Part shown: positions 24,560 to 33,107 of the stretch, piece by piece
How positions within the stretch are numbered: the stretch's first letter is position 1
How the letters are laid out: every line of letters starts with the position of its first letter
Assembly: GCA_965221175.1 (NCBI GenBank)
Contig: OZ244867.1
Span: 2,232,001 to 2,296,000, forward strand
Source: JAJDZL01 sp965221175
GTDB taxonomy: Bacteria; Pseudomonadota; Gammaproteobacteria; Arenicellales; JAJDZL01
Direction of reading: 5' to 3'
Length of the DNA stretch: 64,000 nt
Notes under the pieces: generated by a model
What the model was told of the DNA's origin: nothing
What the model saw: the letters and a program-made list of their open reading frames with translations, nothing else
Database searches by the model: none
Made by a program: the position numbers and the translations under genes

Positions 24560-25474
24560 TTAATCAAACTCCGCGTCTATCGCGAGTAGCTCAGCTAGCA
24601 TCCTACCAATATCGTCTTGAAGCAGTTCTGATACCATCAGATCACCGAACCCTGCTTTAGTCGCATTCCGAAACAGCCTACGAGGCGAATCGCTCAACGT
24701 TGATTCCAGTCCGTACTCCTGACTCAATTCAGCGATATATTGAAGATCTTTCCAAGCATTCTGTACACTGAAGACATAACCCTTATGGTTGTGGCTGTCC
24801 ATGATGCTTCCAATCATTCGCTGAAGCGCTACTGAGTTGCCTGATCCCAAGCAGATGGTGCGATAGAACTTCTCCCAGTCTATTTCCAACTCATTCGCCG
24901 CATGGAATGTTTCGATAATCAACCGTACCATGCCGAGTACAAGATAATTGCTGATTAACTTGGCACGGCCGCCAGCCCCGACCTCACCAAAATGCATGAT
25001 TGAACTACAGAACGACTCAAGAACGGGCTCAACTCTTTTAAAAGTTTCATTGCTGCTCCCTACGAATGCGCCAAGCTCAGCCGCTTCCGCCTGCAATTTT
25101 CCGCCTGCTACCGGTGATTCGGCAAACTTGATCCCCTGCAATTCCAGACGTTCCGCAAGTTCCCTCGTTTGCACAACTGACGAGGTTCCCGTATCCACTA
25201 CCAGGTGCCTCGGATTCAGTGAAGGGAATACCTCATCAATTAAAGTTTTCACATCAGCAGAACTTGGTAAACAAAGAAGAATGATGTCACTTGAGTCAAC
25301 CGCCTCCCGCTTTGATTCGCATTCAAGGGCTCCTTGCTCTACGAGCAATTCGACTGTCCGAATGTTGCGATGCACAGTCACAGAGACTGGATATCCCGCT
25401 TTGAGCAGATTTGAAGCCATACCGAATCCCATCGTTCCCAGTCCGAACACGGCAATTTTCTCGACCTTGCCCAT
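24560..25474 (-). CDS. 3-hydroxyisobutyrate dehydrogenase-family oxidoreductase
   Basis: NAD(P)-dependent beta-hydroxyacid dehydrogenase. The Rossmann motif GLGTMGFGMASNL lies at residues 11-23, the substrate-binding loop is ESPVAGGKLQAE (usually SPVSGG), and the catalytic lysine is in GGRAKLISNYL. The 304 residues are typical. The family covers 3-hydroxyisobutyrate, tartronate semialdehyde and related substrates, so the substrate is open. It starts 3 nt after the SDR stop codon, and the two are almost certainly one transcript. Confidence 0.88.
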   Translation of the reverse strand: MGKVEKIAVFGLGTMGFGMASNLLKAGYPVSVTVHRNIRTVELLVEQGALECESKREAVDSSDIILLCLPSSADVKTLIDEVFPSLNPRHLVVDTGTSSVVQTRELAERLELQGIKFAESPVAGGKLQAEAAELGAFVGSSNETFKRVEPVLESFCSSIMHFGEVGAGGRAKLISNYLVLGMVRLIIETFHAANELEIDWEKFYRTICLGSGNSVALQRMIGSIMDSHNHKGYVFSVQNAWKDLQYIAELSQEYGLESTLSDSPRRLFRNATKAGFGDLMVSELLQDDIGRMLAELLAIDAEFD

Positions 25475-25477
25475 GCG

Positions 25478-26218
25478 CTAGATTGTCCAGCCGCCATCTA
25501 CGACGAAGAATTGGCCCGTCGCTACCTTTGACTCATCAGAGGCAAGATAAACAACAATCGGCGCGATATCTTCCGGTTGCGCCATTTCCCGATTCGGCTG
25601 ACGATTCAACACTTCCTGAAAGGCTTTTTCATAGTCTCCTCGCGCACGCAGCCGTGCCTTCAGCGATGGCGTCAGTACAGTGCCTGGACAAACAGCATTG
25701 CACCGGATACCTTTGTCTACAAAATCTCGTGCAATCGATTTGGTCAGGCCGAGCACCGCACCTTTGGTTGCACTGTAGACACATCGACTGGCCGTTCCTG
25801 TAATTGCTGAAGCGACGCTCGCCATGTTGATGATGGAACCACCACCATTTTCAACCATGGCAGGAATAAATGCCTCAATTACCCGTGCATGGCTTCGGAC
25901 ATTGATCTCGAATGAATTCAGCCAAACTTCGTCATCAGCATCCAGCAATGTTCCATCATGAACATAGCCAGCGCAGTTGAATAGAATATTCGGTGTCGGT
26001 ACTGATTCAGGCAATCTGGCAATGGCCTGCGAATCAGTCACATCAAGCTCAAGGCATCGAATGTTTTCACTTTCCTTACTCAGACTGTCCAAGGAGGGTC
26101 TGTCGATGTCTGACGCATAAACAATCGCACCTTCATGCGCCATTGCGATTGCACAAGCCCGACCGATACCCATTCCGGCAGCTGTCATAAATACTGTTTT
26201 CTGTTTCAATCGGTTCAT
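25478..26218 (-). CDS. BDH2-like short-chain dehydrogenase
   Basis: Classical SDR of 246 residues starting at ATG 26218 (MNRLKQKTVFMTAAGMGIG); the frame is open 14 codons further but BDH2-type proteins begin here. It tracks human BDH2/DHRS6 unusually well: 'FNCAGYVHDGTLLD', 'NMASVASAITGTASRCVYSATKGA' (Ser-Tyr-Lys triad), 'GIRCNAVCPGTVLTPSL' and 'YLASDESKVATGQF..DGGW'. BDH2 was first described as a 3-hydroxybutyrate dehydrogenase and later as a 4-oxo-L-proline reductase. The adjacent divergent proline-racemase-fold gene makes the second activity attractive here (inference). Confidence 0.9.
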   Translation of the reverse strand: MNRLKQKTVFMTAAGMGIGRACAIAMAHEGAIVYASDIDRPSLDSLSKESENIRCLELDVTDSQAIARLPESVPTPNILFNCAGYVHDGTLLDADDEVWLNSFEINVRSHARVIEAFIPAMVENGGGSIINMASVASAITGTASRCVYSATKGAVLGLTKSIARDFVDKGIRCNAVCPGTVLTPSLKARLRARGDYEKAFQEVLNRQPNREMAQPEDIAPIVVYLASDESKVATGQFFVVDGGWTI

Positions 26219-26357
26219 TTGAATCCTAGTGCTGAATATTTGTAAGTTTGTAACTGACACAATTTAGCGTACATTCGGCAAATTTTGAAAAGGTTTGCAT
26301 CTGCTACAATTTCAAACAAACTACATACTATTCGAAATCATATTCTCTCTATCAGAT

Positions 26358-27395
26358 ATGCACTGGTCAAAATCCGTAACCATGGTTGAAGCGCACGCGG
26401 AAGGCGAAGTCGGCCGCGTCGTGACCGCTGGAGTCATAAACATTCCCGGATCAACAATGATTGAGAAGCTCCATTACATGAACAGTGATGGCGACGCACT
26501 AAGAAGATTCTTGGTTTATGAGCCGCGCGGAAGTGCACAGATGAGTACCGTTCTACTGCTTCCGTCAACAACTCCTGAAGCGGATGCTGGAATGATTGTC
26601 CTCCAAGGTGACAAAGCACATGCAATGTCAGGATCCAATGCCATCTGTACAGTTACAGTGCTACTGGAAACCGGAATTATCGAGATGAAAGAACCAGTAA
26701 CCGAGGTAGTACTTGACACTCCTGCAGGATTGGTTTCGGCTAAGGCGCACTGTTCACGCGGCAAATGCGAACATGTTGAATTGGAAATGACTCCCTGTTA
26801 TGTCGACAACATGGACGTTGAAATAGAAGTCCAAGGCTACGGGAAGGTAGTGATCAGCATCGTATTCGGTGGAATTTTTTATGCGCTCGTTGATCCATCG
26901 ACACTCGGCTTGTCCATTGAACCGGATTTTGCTCGTTCTCTGGTTGACGCTGGATCGAGGATTCAAAGAGCTGCCAACCAGCAGCTTGAAATCATTCACC
27001 CTGAATTTGAGGCGCTCAACGGCCTGTCCTACGTCATGTTCATCAGTAACACCGAGGATGGGAAACTGAAAGGAGCGACTATCATGCCGCCAGGTCGTGT
27101 TGATCGCTCACCGTGTGGAACAGGAAATTCTGCGCGATTGGCGTTGATGCATGCGAAAAATCAAATTCGAGTAGGTGATTCATTTACCGCACTTTCAATC
27201 ATAGACAGTCAGTTTCAGGTGAAATTGCTTAGAACGACTGAAATTTACGGACATCTCGCAGTCGTGCCTTCGATAACCGGAAGAGGGTGGATTCACGGGA
27301 TGCACCAGATTGGAATCGACCCTTCCGACCCATATCCAGAAGGCTATCTTGTTTCGGATTGTTGGGGTGAAGCATTTGACCTTATCAACTCTTGA
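26358..27395 (+). CDS. Proline racemase-fold enzyme (hydroxyproline epimerase/dehydratase type), Ser/Cys pair
   Basis: A 345-residue member of the proline racemase superfamily. The start is ATG 26358 (MHWSKSVTMVEAHAEGEVGR), matching the family N-terminus; the frame extends 21 codons upstream with an unlikely hydrophobic lead. The first acid/base position is Ser91 in AMSGSNAIC (Cys in proline racemase: MCGHG) and the second is Cys253 in DRSPCGTGNSAR. Ser/Cys variants occur among hydroxyproline-acting members of the family; C/T pairs mark trans-3-hydroxyproline dehydratase. Product identity cannot be settled by sequence. It is divergent from the SDR-dehydrogenase pair, with ~140 nt between starts. 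Confidence 0.88.
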   Translation: MHWSKSVTMVEAHAEGEVGRVVTAGVINIPGSTMIEKLHYMNSDGDALRRFLVYEPRGSAQMSTVLLLPSTTPEADAGMIVLQGDKAHAMSGSNAICTVTVLLETGIIEMKEPVTEVVLDTPAGLVSAKAHCSRGKCEHVELEMTPCYVDNMDVEIEVQGYGKVVISIVFGGIFYALVDPSTLGLSIEPDFARSLVDAGSRIQRAANQQLEIIHPEFEALNGLSYVMFISNTEDGKLKGATIMPPGRVDRSPCGTGNSARLALMHAKNQIRVGDSFTALSIIDSQFQVKLLRTTEIYGHLAVVPSITGRGWIHGMHQIGIDPSDPYPEGYLVSDCWGEAFDLINS

Positions 27396-27742
27396 CGAAT
27401 AAGCGAGTTCAGCAGAGTTGCTAGGCAATGAGACTCTTGTAACTAGGTTAGGCATCCGTTGCCTGCGAACCGAAGATCTTCCAGACATGCGGAATTTCTG
27501 CGGTTGGTGGTGTTATCAGTGGATTTACCTTTGCGCATATCCATACTTTAGCTGATACTGCCGTGGGGTTGTGGATCAGTTGAAATATAGTCGGTAAAAT
27601 TGGTTTAATTATTGGTGCAACCGAACTTTCGCGTGATGTGAGCAGGAATCAATTGTAATTTTCTGCCTACCTGGGGAATCAACCGCTCTTCATACAATTG
27701 AAAGCCCTTGGGCGCCTGTTTCAGATTTTGGTTTGTTTGAAT
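27396..27742. other. Intergenic region between the racemase-like gene and tatC
   Basis: About 350 nt between convergent genes. I find no RNA gene, clear terminator or ORF with a ribosome-binding site; it must contain both transcript ends. Confidence 0.4.
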
Positions 27743-28531
27743 TTATCCGGTTGGGTCTAGTTCAACTTCGTCTTCTTCGTCCTCCTCGTCGAATTTCTTG
27801 GGGCGCGTCAGTTTGGAAAAATACAATCCGATTTCAAACAGCACCCAAACCGGAATGGCAAGCATCGTCTGCGAGAAAATGTCTGGCGGCGTCAGAAACA
27901 TGCCGACGACAAAGGCCGAGACAATAATGTAAGGTCGTTTTGCAGATAGACTTTCCGGTGTAGTCACCCCTACCTTAACCAGCAGTACAGTCGCAATCGG
28001 AACCTCAAATGCAATACCAAATGCAAAAAACAGCTTCAATACAAAGCTGAGATAGGAATTGATGTCGGTCATCACCGCAACACCTTCGGGAGCGGTGCTG
28101 GTAAAAAAAGCAAAAATGAGTGGGAAGACAATGAAGTAAGCAAAAAGAATGCCCAGATAGAATAGAACGCTGCTGGACACAATCAAAGGAACGACTGCTC
28201 TCTTTTCACGTTTATATAGACCCGGTGCAACAAACGCCCAAATCTGATAGAGCAGATATGGCATTGCCACTGCAACTGAAAATGCAAAGGCAAATTTGAA
28301 CGGCACAAAAAACGGGCCGTGCGGTTCAGTCGAAATCATGGTATTGCCCTCAGGCAATACCGACATCAGAGGTGCTGCCAGATACTCGTACAGCGTATTG
28401 GCAAATGGAGCGCACGCAACAAACACCACCAGAATAGCAATCACTCCGCGCATCAAGCGCTGACGAAGCTCGACTAAATGCGATATGAAAGTTGTGCCGA
28501 TGAAAGGGGAGTTTTGGTCGAGTTTCGCCAT
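27743..28531 (-). CDS. tatC: Twin-arginine translocase subunit TatC
   Basis: Six-helix signal-peptide receptor of the Tat folded-protein exporter. Signature segments: 'FISHLVELRQRLMRG' near the N-terminus, 'PYLLYQIWAFVAPGLYKREKR' and the Pro-rich 'GMFLTPPDIFSQTMLAIP'. The C-terminus is an acidic tail (EEDEEDEVELD). The start is ATG 28531, with TTG one codon before. Last gene of tatABC, starting 4 nt after tatB. The TRAP binding protein at the left edge carries a likely Tat signal. Confidence 0.97.
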   Translation of the reverse strand: MAKLDQNSPFIGTTFISHLVELRQRLMRGVIAILVVFVACAPFANTLYEYLAAPLMSVLPEGNTMISTEPHGPFFVPFKFAFAFSVAVAMPYLLYQIWAFVAPGLYKREKRAVVPLIVSSSVLFYLGILFAYFIVFPLIFAFFTSTAPEGVAVMTDINSYLSFVLKLFFAFGIAFEVPIATVLLVKVGVTTPESLSAKRPYIIVSAFVVGMFLTPPDIFSQTMLAIPVWVLFEIGLYFSKLTRPKKFDEEDEEDEVELDPTG

Positions 28532-28534
28532 CAA

Positions 28535-28945
28535 TTATGTAGCTGTTTTGGTTTCACCCACAGCAGGGTCCTCTTGCTCTTTTGCTACTGGCTCAGGTTT
28601 GTTGATTTTAGGTTTGACGGCGACCGTTTCATATTCGTCAACCACCTTTTCGTTCAATGTGGATGCTGTTTCGTTTAATGTGGATGCTGTTTCGTTCAAT
28701 GTGGATGCTGCGTCCTCAAATATATTTTTCGTGTCTTTGAAATCATCTTTGATATTTTTGATGTTCTTGAGCTCGCTTGCATCAAGTTCTCGGTCGATAT
28801 CCCGCTTCACCTCTGATAGGGTTCGGCGTGCTTTGCCGACCCACAAACCAATCGTTCGAGCCGCTCGCGGCAGACGTTCCGGACCGAGAATGATCAAGGC
28901 AATCAACGCGATGATTGCAATTTCCCAAAAGCCGACATCAAACAC
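28535..28945 (-). CDS. tatB: Twin-arginine translocase subunit TatB
   Basis: Single-helix Tat component that works with TatC in substrate recognition. N-terminus FDVGFWEIAIIALIALIILGPERLP (helix, then the G-P hinge and amphipathic helix), followed by a charged coil. Residues ~85-107 contain three near-identical heptads (ETASTLN) encoded by three 21-nt repeats at 28651-28713. The 136 residues are normal in length. Confidence 0.95.
   Translation of the reverse strand: MFDVGFWEIAIIALIALIILGPERLPRAARTIGLWVGKARRTLSEVKRDIDRELDASELKNIKNIKDDFKDTKNIFEDAASTLNETASTLNETASTLNEKVVDEYETVAVKPKINKPEPVAKEQEDPAVGETKTAT
28651..28713 (-). repeat. Three 21-nt tandem repeats in tatB
   Basis: Units 28651-28671, 28672-28692 and 28693-28713 differ by only a few bases and encode the heptad ETASTLN. 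They lengthen the amphipathic/coiled tail of TatB without shifting heptad phase. Confidence 0.8.
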
Positions 28946-28978
28946 GATGGATCTCCGTTATGATCTGGTGTACCAGAG

Positions 28979-29242
28979 CTAGGCTTTTTCTTTCTCTACC
29001 TCTGCAGCAGCATCCTGTTCTGAAGTCTCGTCAGTGCCTGCCAAAGCCTCTTTATCGTCAGTACTTTCTTCTTCTTCTTTTCCTTCCTCGGTACCATCTT
29101 CTTTTACGGATTTTTTAAAACTCTTGATTGCCGTACCAAGATCGCCGCCCATTCCCCGCAGTTTTTTAGTGCCGAATAAAAGCACCACAATAACGAGTAT
29201 GATCAGCAGCTGCCAGATACTTATTCCTCCTGGACCAAACAT
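28979..29242 (-). CDS. tatA: Twin-arginine translocase subunit TatA
   Basis: Pore-forming Tat subunit, 87 residues: short periplasmic N-terminus, transmembrane helix 'SIWQLLIILVIVVLLFG', hinge TKKLRGMGGDLG and amphipathic helix with the KSFKK motif, then an acidic tail (EEGKEEEES). It follows hisE by 77 nt, continuing the his operon into tat as in many beta- and gammaproteobacteria. Confidence 0.96.
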   Translation of the reverse strand: MFGPGGISIWQLLIILVIVVLLFGTKKLRGMGGDLGTAIKSFKKSVKEDGTEEGKEEEESTDDKEALAGTDETSEQDAAAEVEKEKA

Positions 29243-29319
29243 TCTTCCTCCCAGTTAGTTGTTAAACCCTTAGAAATTACCTTTTCACGTAATTGTCGCT
29301 CGCAATTACCCATGAATCA

Positions 29320-29637
29320 TTATCTACGTAAATTCTTCTCTTCCAGCCCGGATACACCAAATCGTCTATCCAGCTCATTCAAAACTTCTTCATGCGTTAA
29401 GTTGAAATGTGAAAGCAGAACCAAGCTGTGGAACCATAAATCTGCCGTTTCATAAACCACTTGGTCTGCATCGCCGCTTATTGCGGCTTGGACAGTTTCA
29501 TCCGCTTCTTCAATCACCTTTCCTGCGACAGCATCCAGCCCCTTCGCATGCAGCGAAGCGACATACGACTGATTCGCATCCGCTTTTTTCCTCGACTCGA
29601 TGACTTTTGATAGAGCCGTTAGAACATCTGTCTGCAT
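29320..29637 (-). CDS. hisE: Phosphoribosyl-ATP pyrophosphatase HisE
   Basis: Second step of histidine synthesis: hydrolysis of PR-ATP to PR-AMP. 105-residue MazG-like helical protein with 'GKVIEEADETVQAAISGD' and 'VYETADLWFHSLVLL' metal-binding helices. It is a separate gene rather than fused to hisI as in E. coli; hisI ends 13 nt upstream. Confidence 0.96.
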   Translation of the reverse strand: MQTDVLTALSKVIESRKKADANQSYVASLHAKGLDAVAGKVIEEADETVQAAISGDADQVVYETADLWFHSLVLLSHFNLTHEEVLNELDRRFGVSGLEEKNLRR

Positions 29638-29650
29638 TATCCTGCGATTC

Positions 29651-30040
29651 CTACTTTGTGTAAATCTCTTCCGGAGACTTTAGAACTGGATCAACATTCA
29701 CCCAGATTTCGCCCTCAAGAATGCGAAAAAAACAAGTTTGCCGTCCTGTATGGCAGGCAATTCCGCCTTGCTGTTCCACCTGAAGCAGGATCGTATCCGA
29801 ATCGCAGTCGACACGAATCTCCCGAACAATCTGTACGTGCCCCGATTCCTCGCCCTTGCGCCAGAGTTTTTGTCGAGATCTTGACCAGTATACAGCCCTG
29901 CCTTCCGCAACCGTAGTTTTCAGTGCTTCAGGCGTCATCCAGGCGACCATTAGCACTTTCCCGCTCTCGGCATCCTGCGCAATCGCTGGAAGCAGTCCTC
30001 CCTCTGACCAGGTCAATTCATCACACCAATCATTCGACAT
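29651..30040 (-). CDS. hisI: Phosphoribosyl-AMP cyclohydrolase HisI
   Basis: Third step: opening of the adenine ring of PR-AMP, Zn/Mg-dependent. 129 residues with 'MVAWMTPEALKTTVAEGRAVYWSRSR', the DCDSDT metal site and the GGIACHTGRQTCFFR cysteines. It overlaps the hisF end by 11 nt. Confidence 0.96.
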   Translation of the reverse strand: MSNDWCDELTWSEGGLLPAIAQDAESGKVLMVAWMTPEALKTTVAEGRAVYWSRSRQKLWRKGEESGHVQIVREIRVDCDSDTILLQVEQQGGIACHTGRQTCFFRILEGEIWVNVDPVLKSPEEIYTK

Positions 30041-30830
30041 GAACCAGCTGCTCCTGATTTATTTCGCAAACTTCAATTCCGCGGCTACGCATGTGATCCT
30101 TCGCCTGTGCGATTGTATACTCACCGAAGTGGAAAATGCTTGCTGCAAGCACCGCATCCGCATATCCATACTCGATGCCATCGGCGAGATGTGACAGTTC
30201 GCCAACTCCGCCGGAAGCGATCACTGGAACTGACACCGCCTGCGAAATCGTTCGCGTAAGTTCCAGATCGAATCCAATTTTTGTGCCATCCCGGTCCATG
30301 CTGGTAAGTAATATTTCACCCGCGCCTGAATCGCACATACGGCATGCCCACTCCACCGCATCAAGTCCGCGCGGAGTTCGGCCGCCATGAGTATACACTT
30401 CCCAGGCTGTCGGTTCGGCATCTGGAATCCTACGTGCGTCAATTGCCACGACAATGCACTGCGAACCAAAACGACCCGCTGCTTCGGAAATAAATTCGGA
30501 GCGTTCCACCGCGGATGTGTTGATTGATATTTTGTCCGCTCCAACATTGAGAAGACTGCGTATATTTTCTACACTGCGTACGCCACCCCCAACTGTCAGC
30601 GGTATGAACACCTGTTTGGCAACGGCTTCGACTATGTGCAAAATGGTATCCCGACCGCTTGAACTTGCTGTTATATCCAGAAATGTCAATTCATCAGCAC
30701 CTTGCTGGTCGTAAATTCTCGCGACTTCAACCGGATCTCCCGCATCTCGAATATCGACAAATCGAACGCCCTTAACCACTCTTCCTTCATCAACATCCAG
30801 GCAGGGAATGATTCGTTTGGCTAACGACAT
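30030..30830 (-). CDS. hisF: Imidazole glycerol phosphate synthase cyclase subunit HisF
   Basis: (beta/alpha)8 cyclase that joins ammonia from HisH to PRFAR, yielding IGP and AICAR. Catalytic aspartates are seen in PCLDVDEGRVVKG (D11) and LLTSMDRDGTK (~D138); GGVRSVENIR and ASGGVGEL are the phosphate-binding loops. The 266 residues are standard; hisA is 1 nt upstream. Confidence 0.98.
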   Translation of the reverse strand: MSLAKRIIPCLDVDEGRVVKGVRFVDIRDAGDPVEVARIYDQQGADELTFLDITASSSGRDTILHIVEAVAKQVFIPLTVGGGVRSVENIRSLLNVGADKISINTSAVERSEFISEAAGRFGSQCIVVAIDARRIPDAEPTAWEVYTHGGRTPRGLDAVEWACRMCDSGAGEILLTSMDRDGTKIGFDLELTRTISQAVSVPVIASGGVGELSHLADGIEYGYADAVLAASIFHFGEYTIAQAKDHMRSRGIEVCEINQEQLVHVE

Positions 30831-30831
30831 T

Positions 30832-31590
30832 TCAGTTGTTCACCTGTGTTGCATGCTGCTTGAAGTTGGAAATCAAATTAAGCCCTTGAGCATAATCCAG
30901 GGTGCCTTCATACAGTGATTTTCCAGCGATAGCTCCCATAATACCTTTACTTCCTGAATCCAGCAGATTGTGGATGTCCTCAATATCCCGAATACCTCCG
31001 GACGCAATGACGGGAATCGAAATCTGCGATGCCAGAAAGGCCGTCGCCCGAACATTGACGCCACTCAGCATTCCATCTCGCTCTATATCGGTATACACGA
31101 TTGCGCAAGCTCCATATTGTTCCATTTCTTTGGCAAGACTGACGATATCGGTTCGACCGCTGCCTGACCAACCTTCCGTTGCCGCAGCCCCATCCCGTAC
31201 ATCAATTCCTGCAATGACACGTGCGGGATAGTGTGCATTAATCTGATCGATAAATGAGGGATCATTTACAGCTTGCGTGCCCAAAATCACAAATGTCACG
31301 CCTGCATCAAAATATCTTGCAGCTGTTTCGAGATTGCGTATTCCGCCGCCTACCTGAACCTCAATGTTCGAATGCCGGTCGGCTATTTTACCAATGATGT
31401 CCGCATTCACTGGGGTGCCCTGCACTGCCCCATTCAGGTCCACGATATGTATCCTTTCTGCACCTGCTTCAACCCAACGGTCTGCCTGGCTAACCGGGTC
31501 TTCTGAGTAAACAGTTGCATCGAGCATTCTTCCCTGGACAAGGCGAACACATCGCCCGTCTTTGATGTCTATTGCCGGAATTAAAAGCAT
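30832..31590 (-). CDS. hisA: ProFAR isomerase HisA
   Basis: Amadori isomerase of histidine synthesis, (beta/alpha)8 barrel paralogous to HisF. N-terminus PAIDIKDGRCVRLVQG carries the catalytic Asp8; the second Asp is in YTDIERDGMLSG; GGGIRNLE and ASGGIRDIED bind the phosphates. 252 residues. It is followed by hisF and preceded by hisH after ~86 nt. Confidence 0.98.
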   Translation of the reverse strand: MLLIPAIDIKDGRCVRLVQGRMLDATVYSEDPVSQADRWVEAGAERIHIVDLNGAVQGTPVNADIIGKIADRHSNIEVQVGGGIRNLETAARYFDAGVTFVILGTQAVNDPSFIDQINAHYPARVIAGIDVRDGAAATEGWSGSGRTDIVSLAKEMEQYGACAIVYTDIERDGMLSGVNVRATAFLASQISIPVIASGGIRDIEDIHNLLDSGSKGIMGAIAGKSLYEGTLDYAQGLNLISNFKQHATQVNN

Positions 31591-31676
31591 GAATATGAAT
31601 TACTTGGGGCAGGAAATAGTTTCAATTATACGACTGACGAATATCGACTGCACTTGGGGCAGCCACAAGCCAGTGT

Positions 31677-32318
31677 TCAGTCGTTTCCGTTCCAACCGAT
31701 GAAATTAGTCAGCAACCGCAACCCATGCTGGCGACTTTTTTCTGGGTGAAACTGGACCGCAAACAGGTTTCCACGGACCGCTGCACAAGCAAAATCCAGC
31801 CCATAGCAAGCTGTGGCAGCGACTTCCGATTGTTCATCGGCATCCGCATGGTAGCTATGAACGAAATAGAATCTTGTATCTTGCGAAATTCCCTGCCATA
31901 GAGGATGTTCCTTCGTTTGGTGAACCTTGCTCCATCCCATGTGAGGAATCTTGATCTGGCGTCCGGCGTCCTGCAGTTGATTGTCGAACCGCCTGACGCG
32001 TCCAGACAATATGCTGAGACCTTCAACACCACCATCTTCTTCACTGTACGAGTAGAGGGCTTGCATTCCAAGACAGATTCCCAGCACCGGTTTGTTTATC
32101 AAAGCATCTTCAATCGCCTGACGTATTTCGTCATTCTGCAGTTCTTTCATCCAGGTACCGATTGCGCCTTGCCCAGGTAAAACCAGTCGACCGGCGTTTC
32201 GAATCTCCGACGCAAGACGTGTCGATACCACTTGAGAGTTTTGTGCAACCGCTTCGATAGCATGAATTACAGAGTGAAGATTTCCGGTGCCGAAATCGGC
32301 AATCGAGATTTTAGACAT
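31677..32318 (-). CDS. hisH: Imidazole glycerol phosphate synthase amidotransferase HisH
   Basis: Class I glutaminase supplying ammonia to HisF. Nucleophile in GICLGMQALY (~Cys82) and the His-x-Glu pair in QFHPEKS complete the triad; the N-terminus ADFGTGNLHSV is typical. 213 residues. It lies 40 nt downstream of hisB. Confidence 0.97.
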   Translation of the reverse strand: MSKISIADFGTGNLHSVIHAIEAVAQNSQVVSTRLASEIRNAGRLVLPGQGAIGTWMKELQNDEIRQAIEDALINKPVLGICLGMQALYSYSEEDGGVEGLSILSGRVRRFDNQLQDAGRQIKIPHMGWSKVHQTKEHPLWQGISQDTRFYFVHSYHADADEQSEVAATACYGLDFACAAVRGNLFAVQFHPEKSRQHGLRLLTNFIGWNGND

Positions 32319-32358
32319 ATCAGGAATTTCAACAGCGTTTGCAGCTGAAGATAAAGGT

Positions 32359-32958
32359 TTACAGGCTTCCTTTTGTTGAAGGAATGGATCCTTCGGATTT
32401 CACATCAAAGGAAGCGGCCATGCGAAACGCCCGCCCAAAAGCCTTGAATATCGATTCGGCGATGTGATGCGTGTTTCTGCCGCTCAAATTGGTGATGTGC
32501 AATGTAACTTTCGCGTGATTGCAAAAGGCCTGAAAAAACTCGCGAACAAGATCAATATCAAAGTCGCCCACTCGCGCTCTTGTATAGTTGACATCATACT
32601 CCAGCGACGGACGCCCGGAAAAATCAATCACCACTCTCGATAGCGCCTCGTCAAGTGGTACATAAGCGTGTCCATAACGAACGATACCGGACTTGTTGCT
32701 GATCGATTCGCTCACTGCCTGCCCAAGTGTGATTCCGACATCTTCGACGGTGTGGTGTGCGTCAATCTGCAGGTCGCCGACAGCTTTTATGTTCAAATCC
32801 AACATTCCATGACGTGCAATCTGATCCAGCATGTGCTCAAAGAAAGGAACGCCAACATCCAGTGTGGACGAGCCACTCCCATCCAGATTCAAAGAAACGG
32901 AAATATCAGTTTCTTTCGTTTTTCTATGAACTTCGGCAGTTCTGTTGGTCTGATTCAC
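32359..32958 (-). CDS. hisB: Imidazoleglycerol-phosphate dehydratase HisB
   Basis: Mn-dependent dehydratase, monofunctional form of 199 residues (no N-terminal histidinol-phosphatase domain as in E. coli HisB, so that step needs another gene). Metal motifs 'HMLDQIARHGMLDL', 'DAHHTVEDVGITLGQA' and 'NLSGRNTHHIAESIFKAFGRA' are complete. The start is GTG 32958. The preceding his gene, hisC, is 2.1 kb upstream because of an intervening scar. Confidence 0.96.
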   Translation of the reverse strand: MNQTNRTAEVHRKTKETDISVSLNLDGSGSSTLDVGVPFFEHMLDQIARHGMLDLNIKAVGDLQIDAHHTVEDVGITLGQAVSESISNKSGIVRYGHAYVPLDEALSRVVIDFSGRPSLEYDVNYTRARVGDFDIDLVREFFQAFCNHAKVTLHITNLSGRNTHHIAESIFKAFGRAFRMAASFDVKSEGSIPSTKGSL

Positions 32959-33107
32959 GGCGGTCTGCAGGGTTGAAATTGAATTTGCACAATCGGCAAC
33001 TTCAGAAAATGTTCCAATTTGTGTTTGAATTATAGGTAATTACGGATTCAAACGGAAACAGGCCGCGAACCTGCATGGAACGAGCATAGAAACTTTGACC
33101 AACTCAG

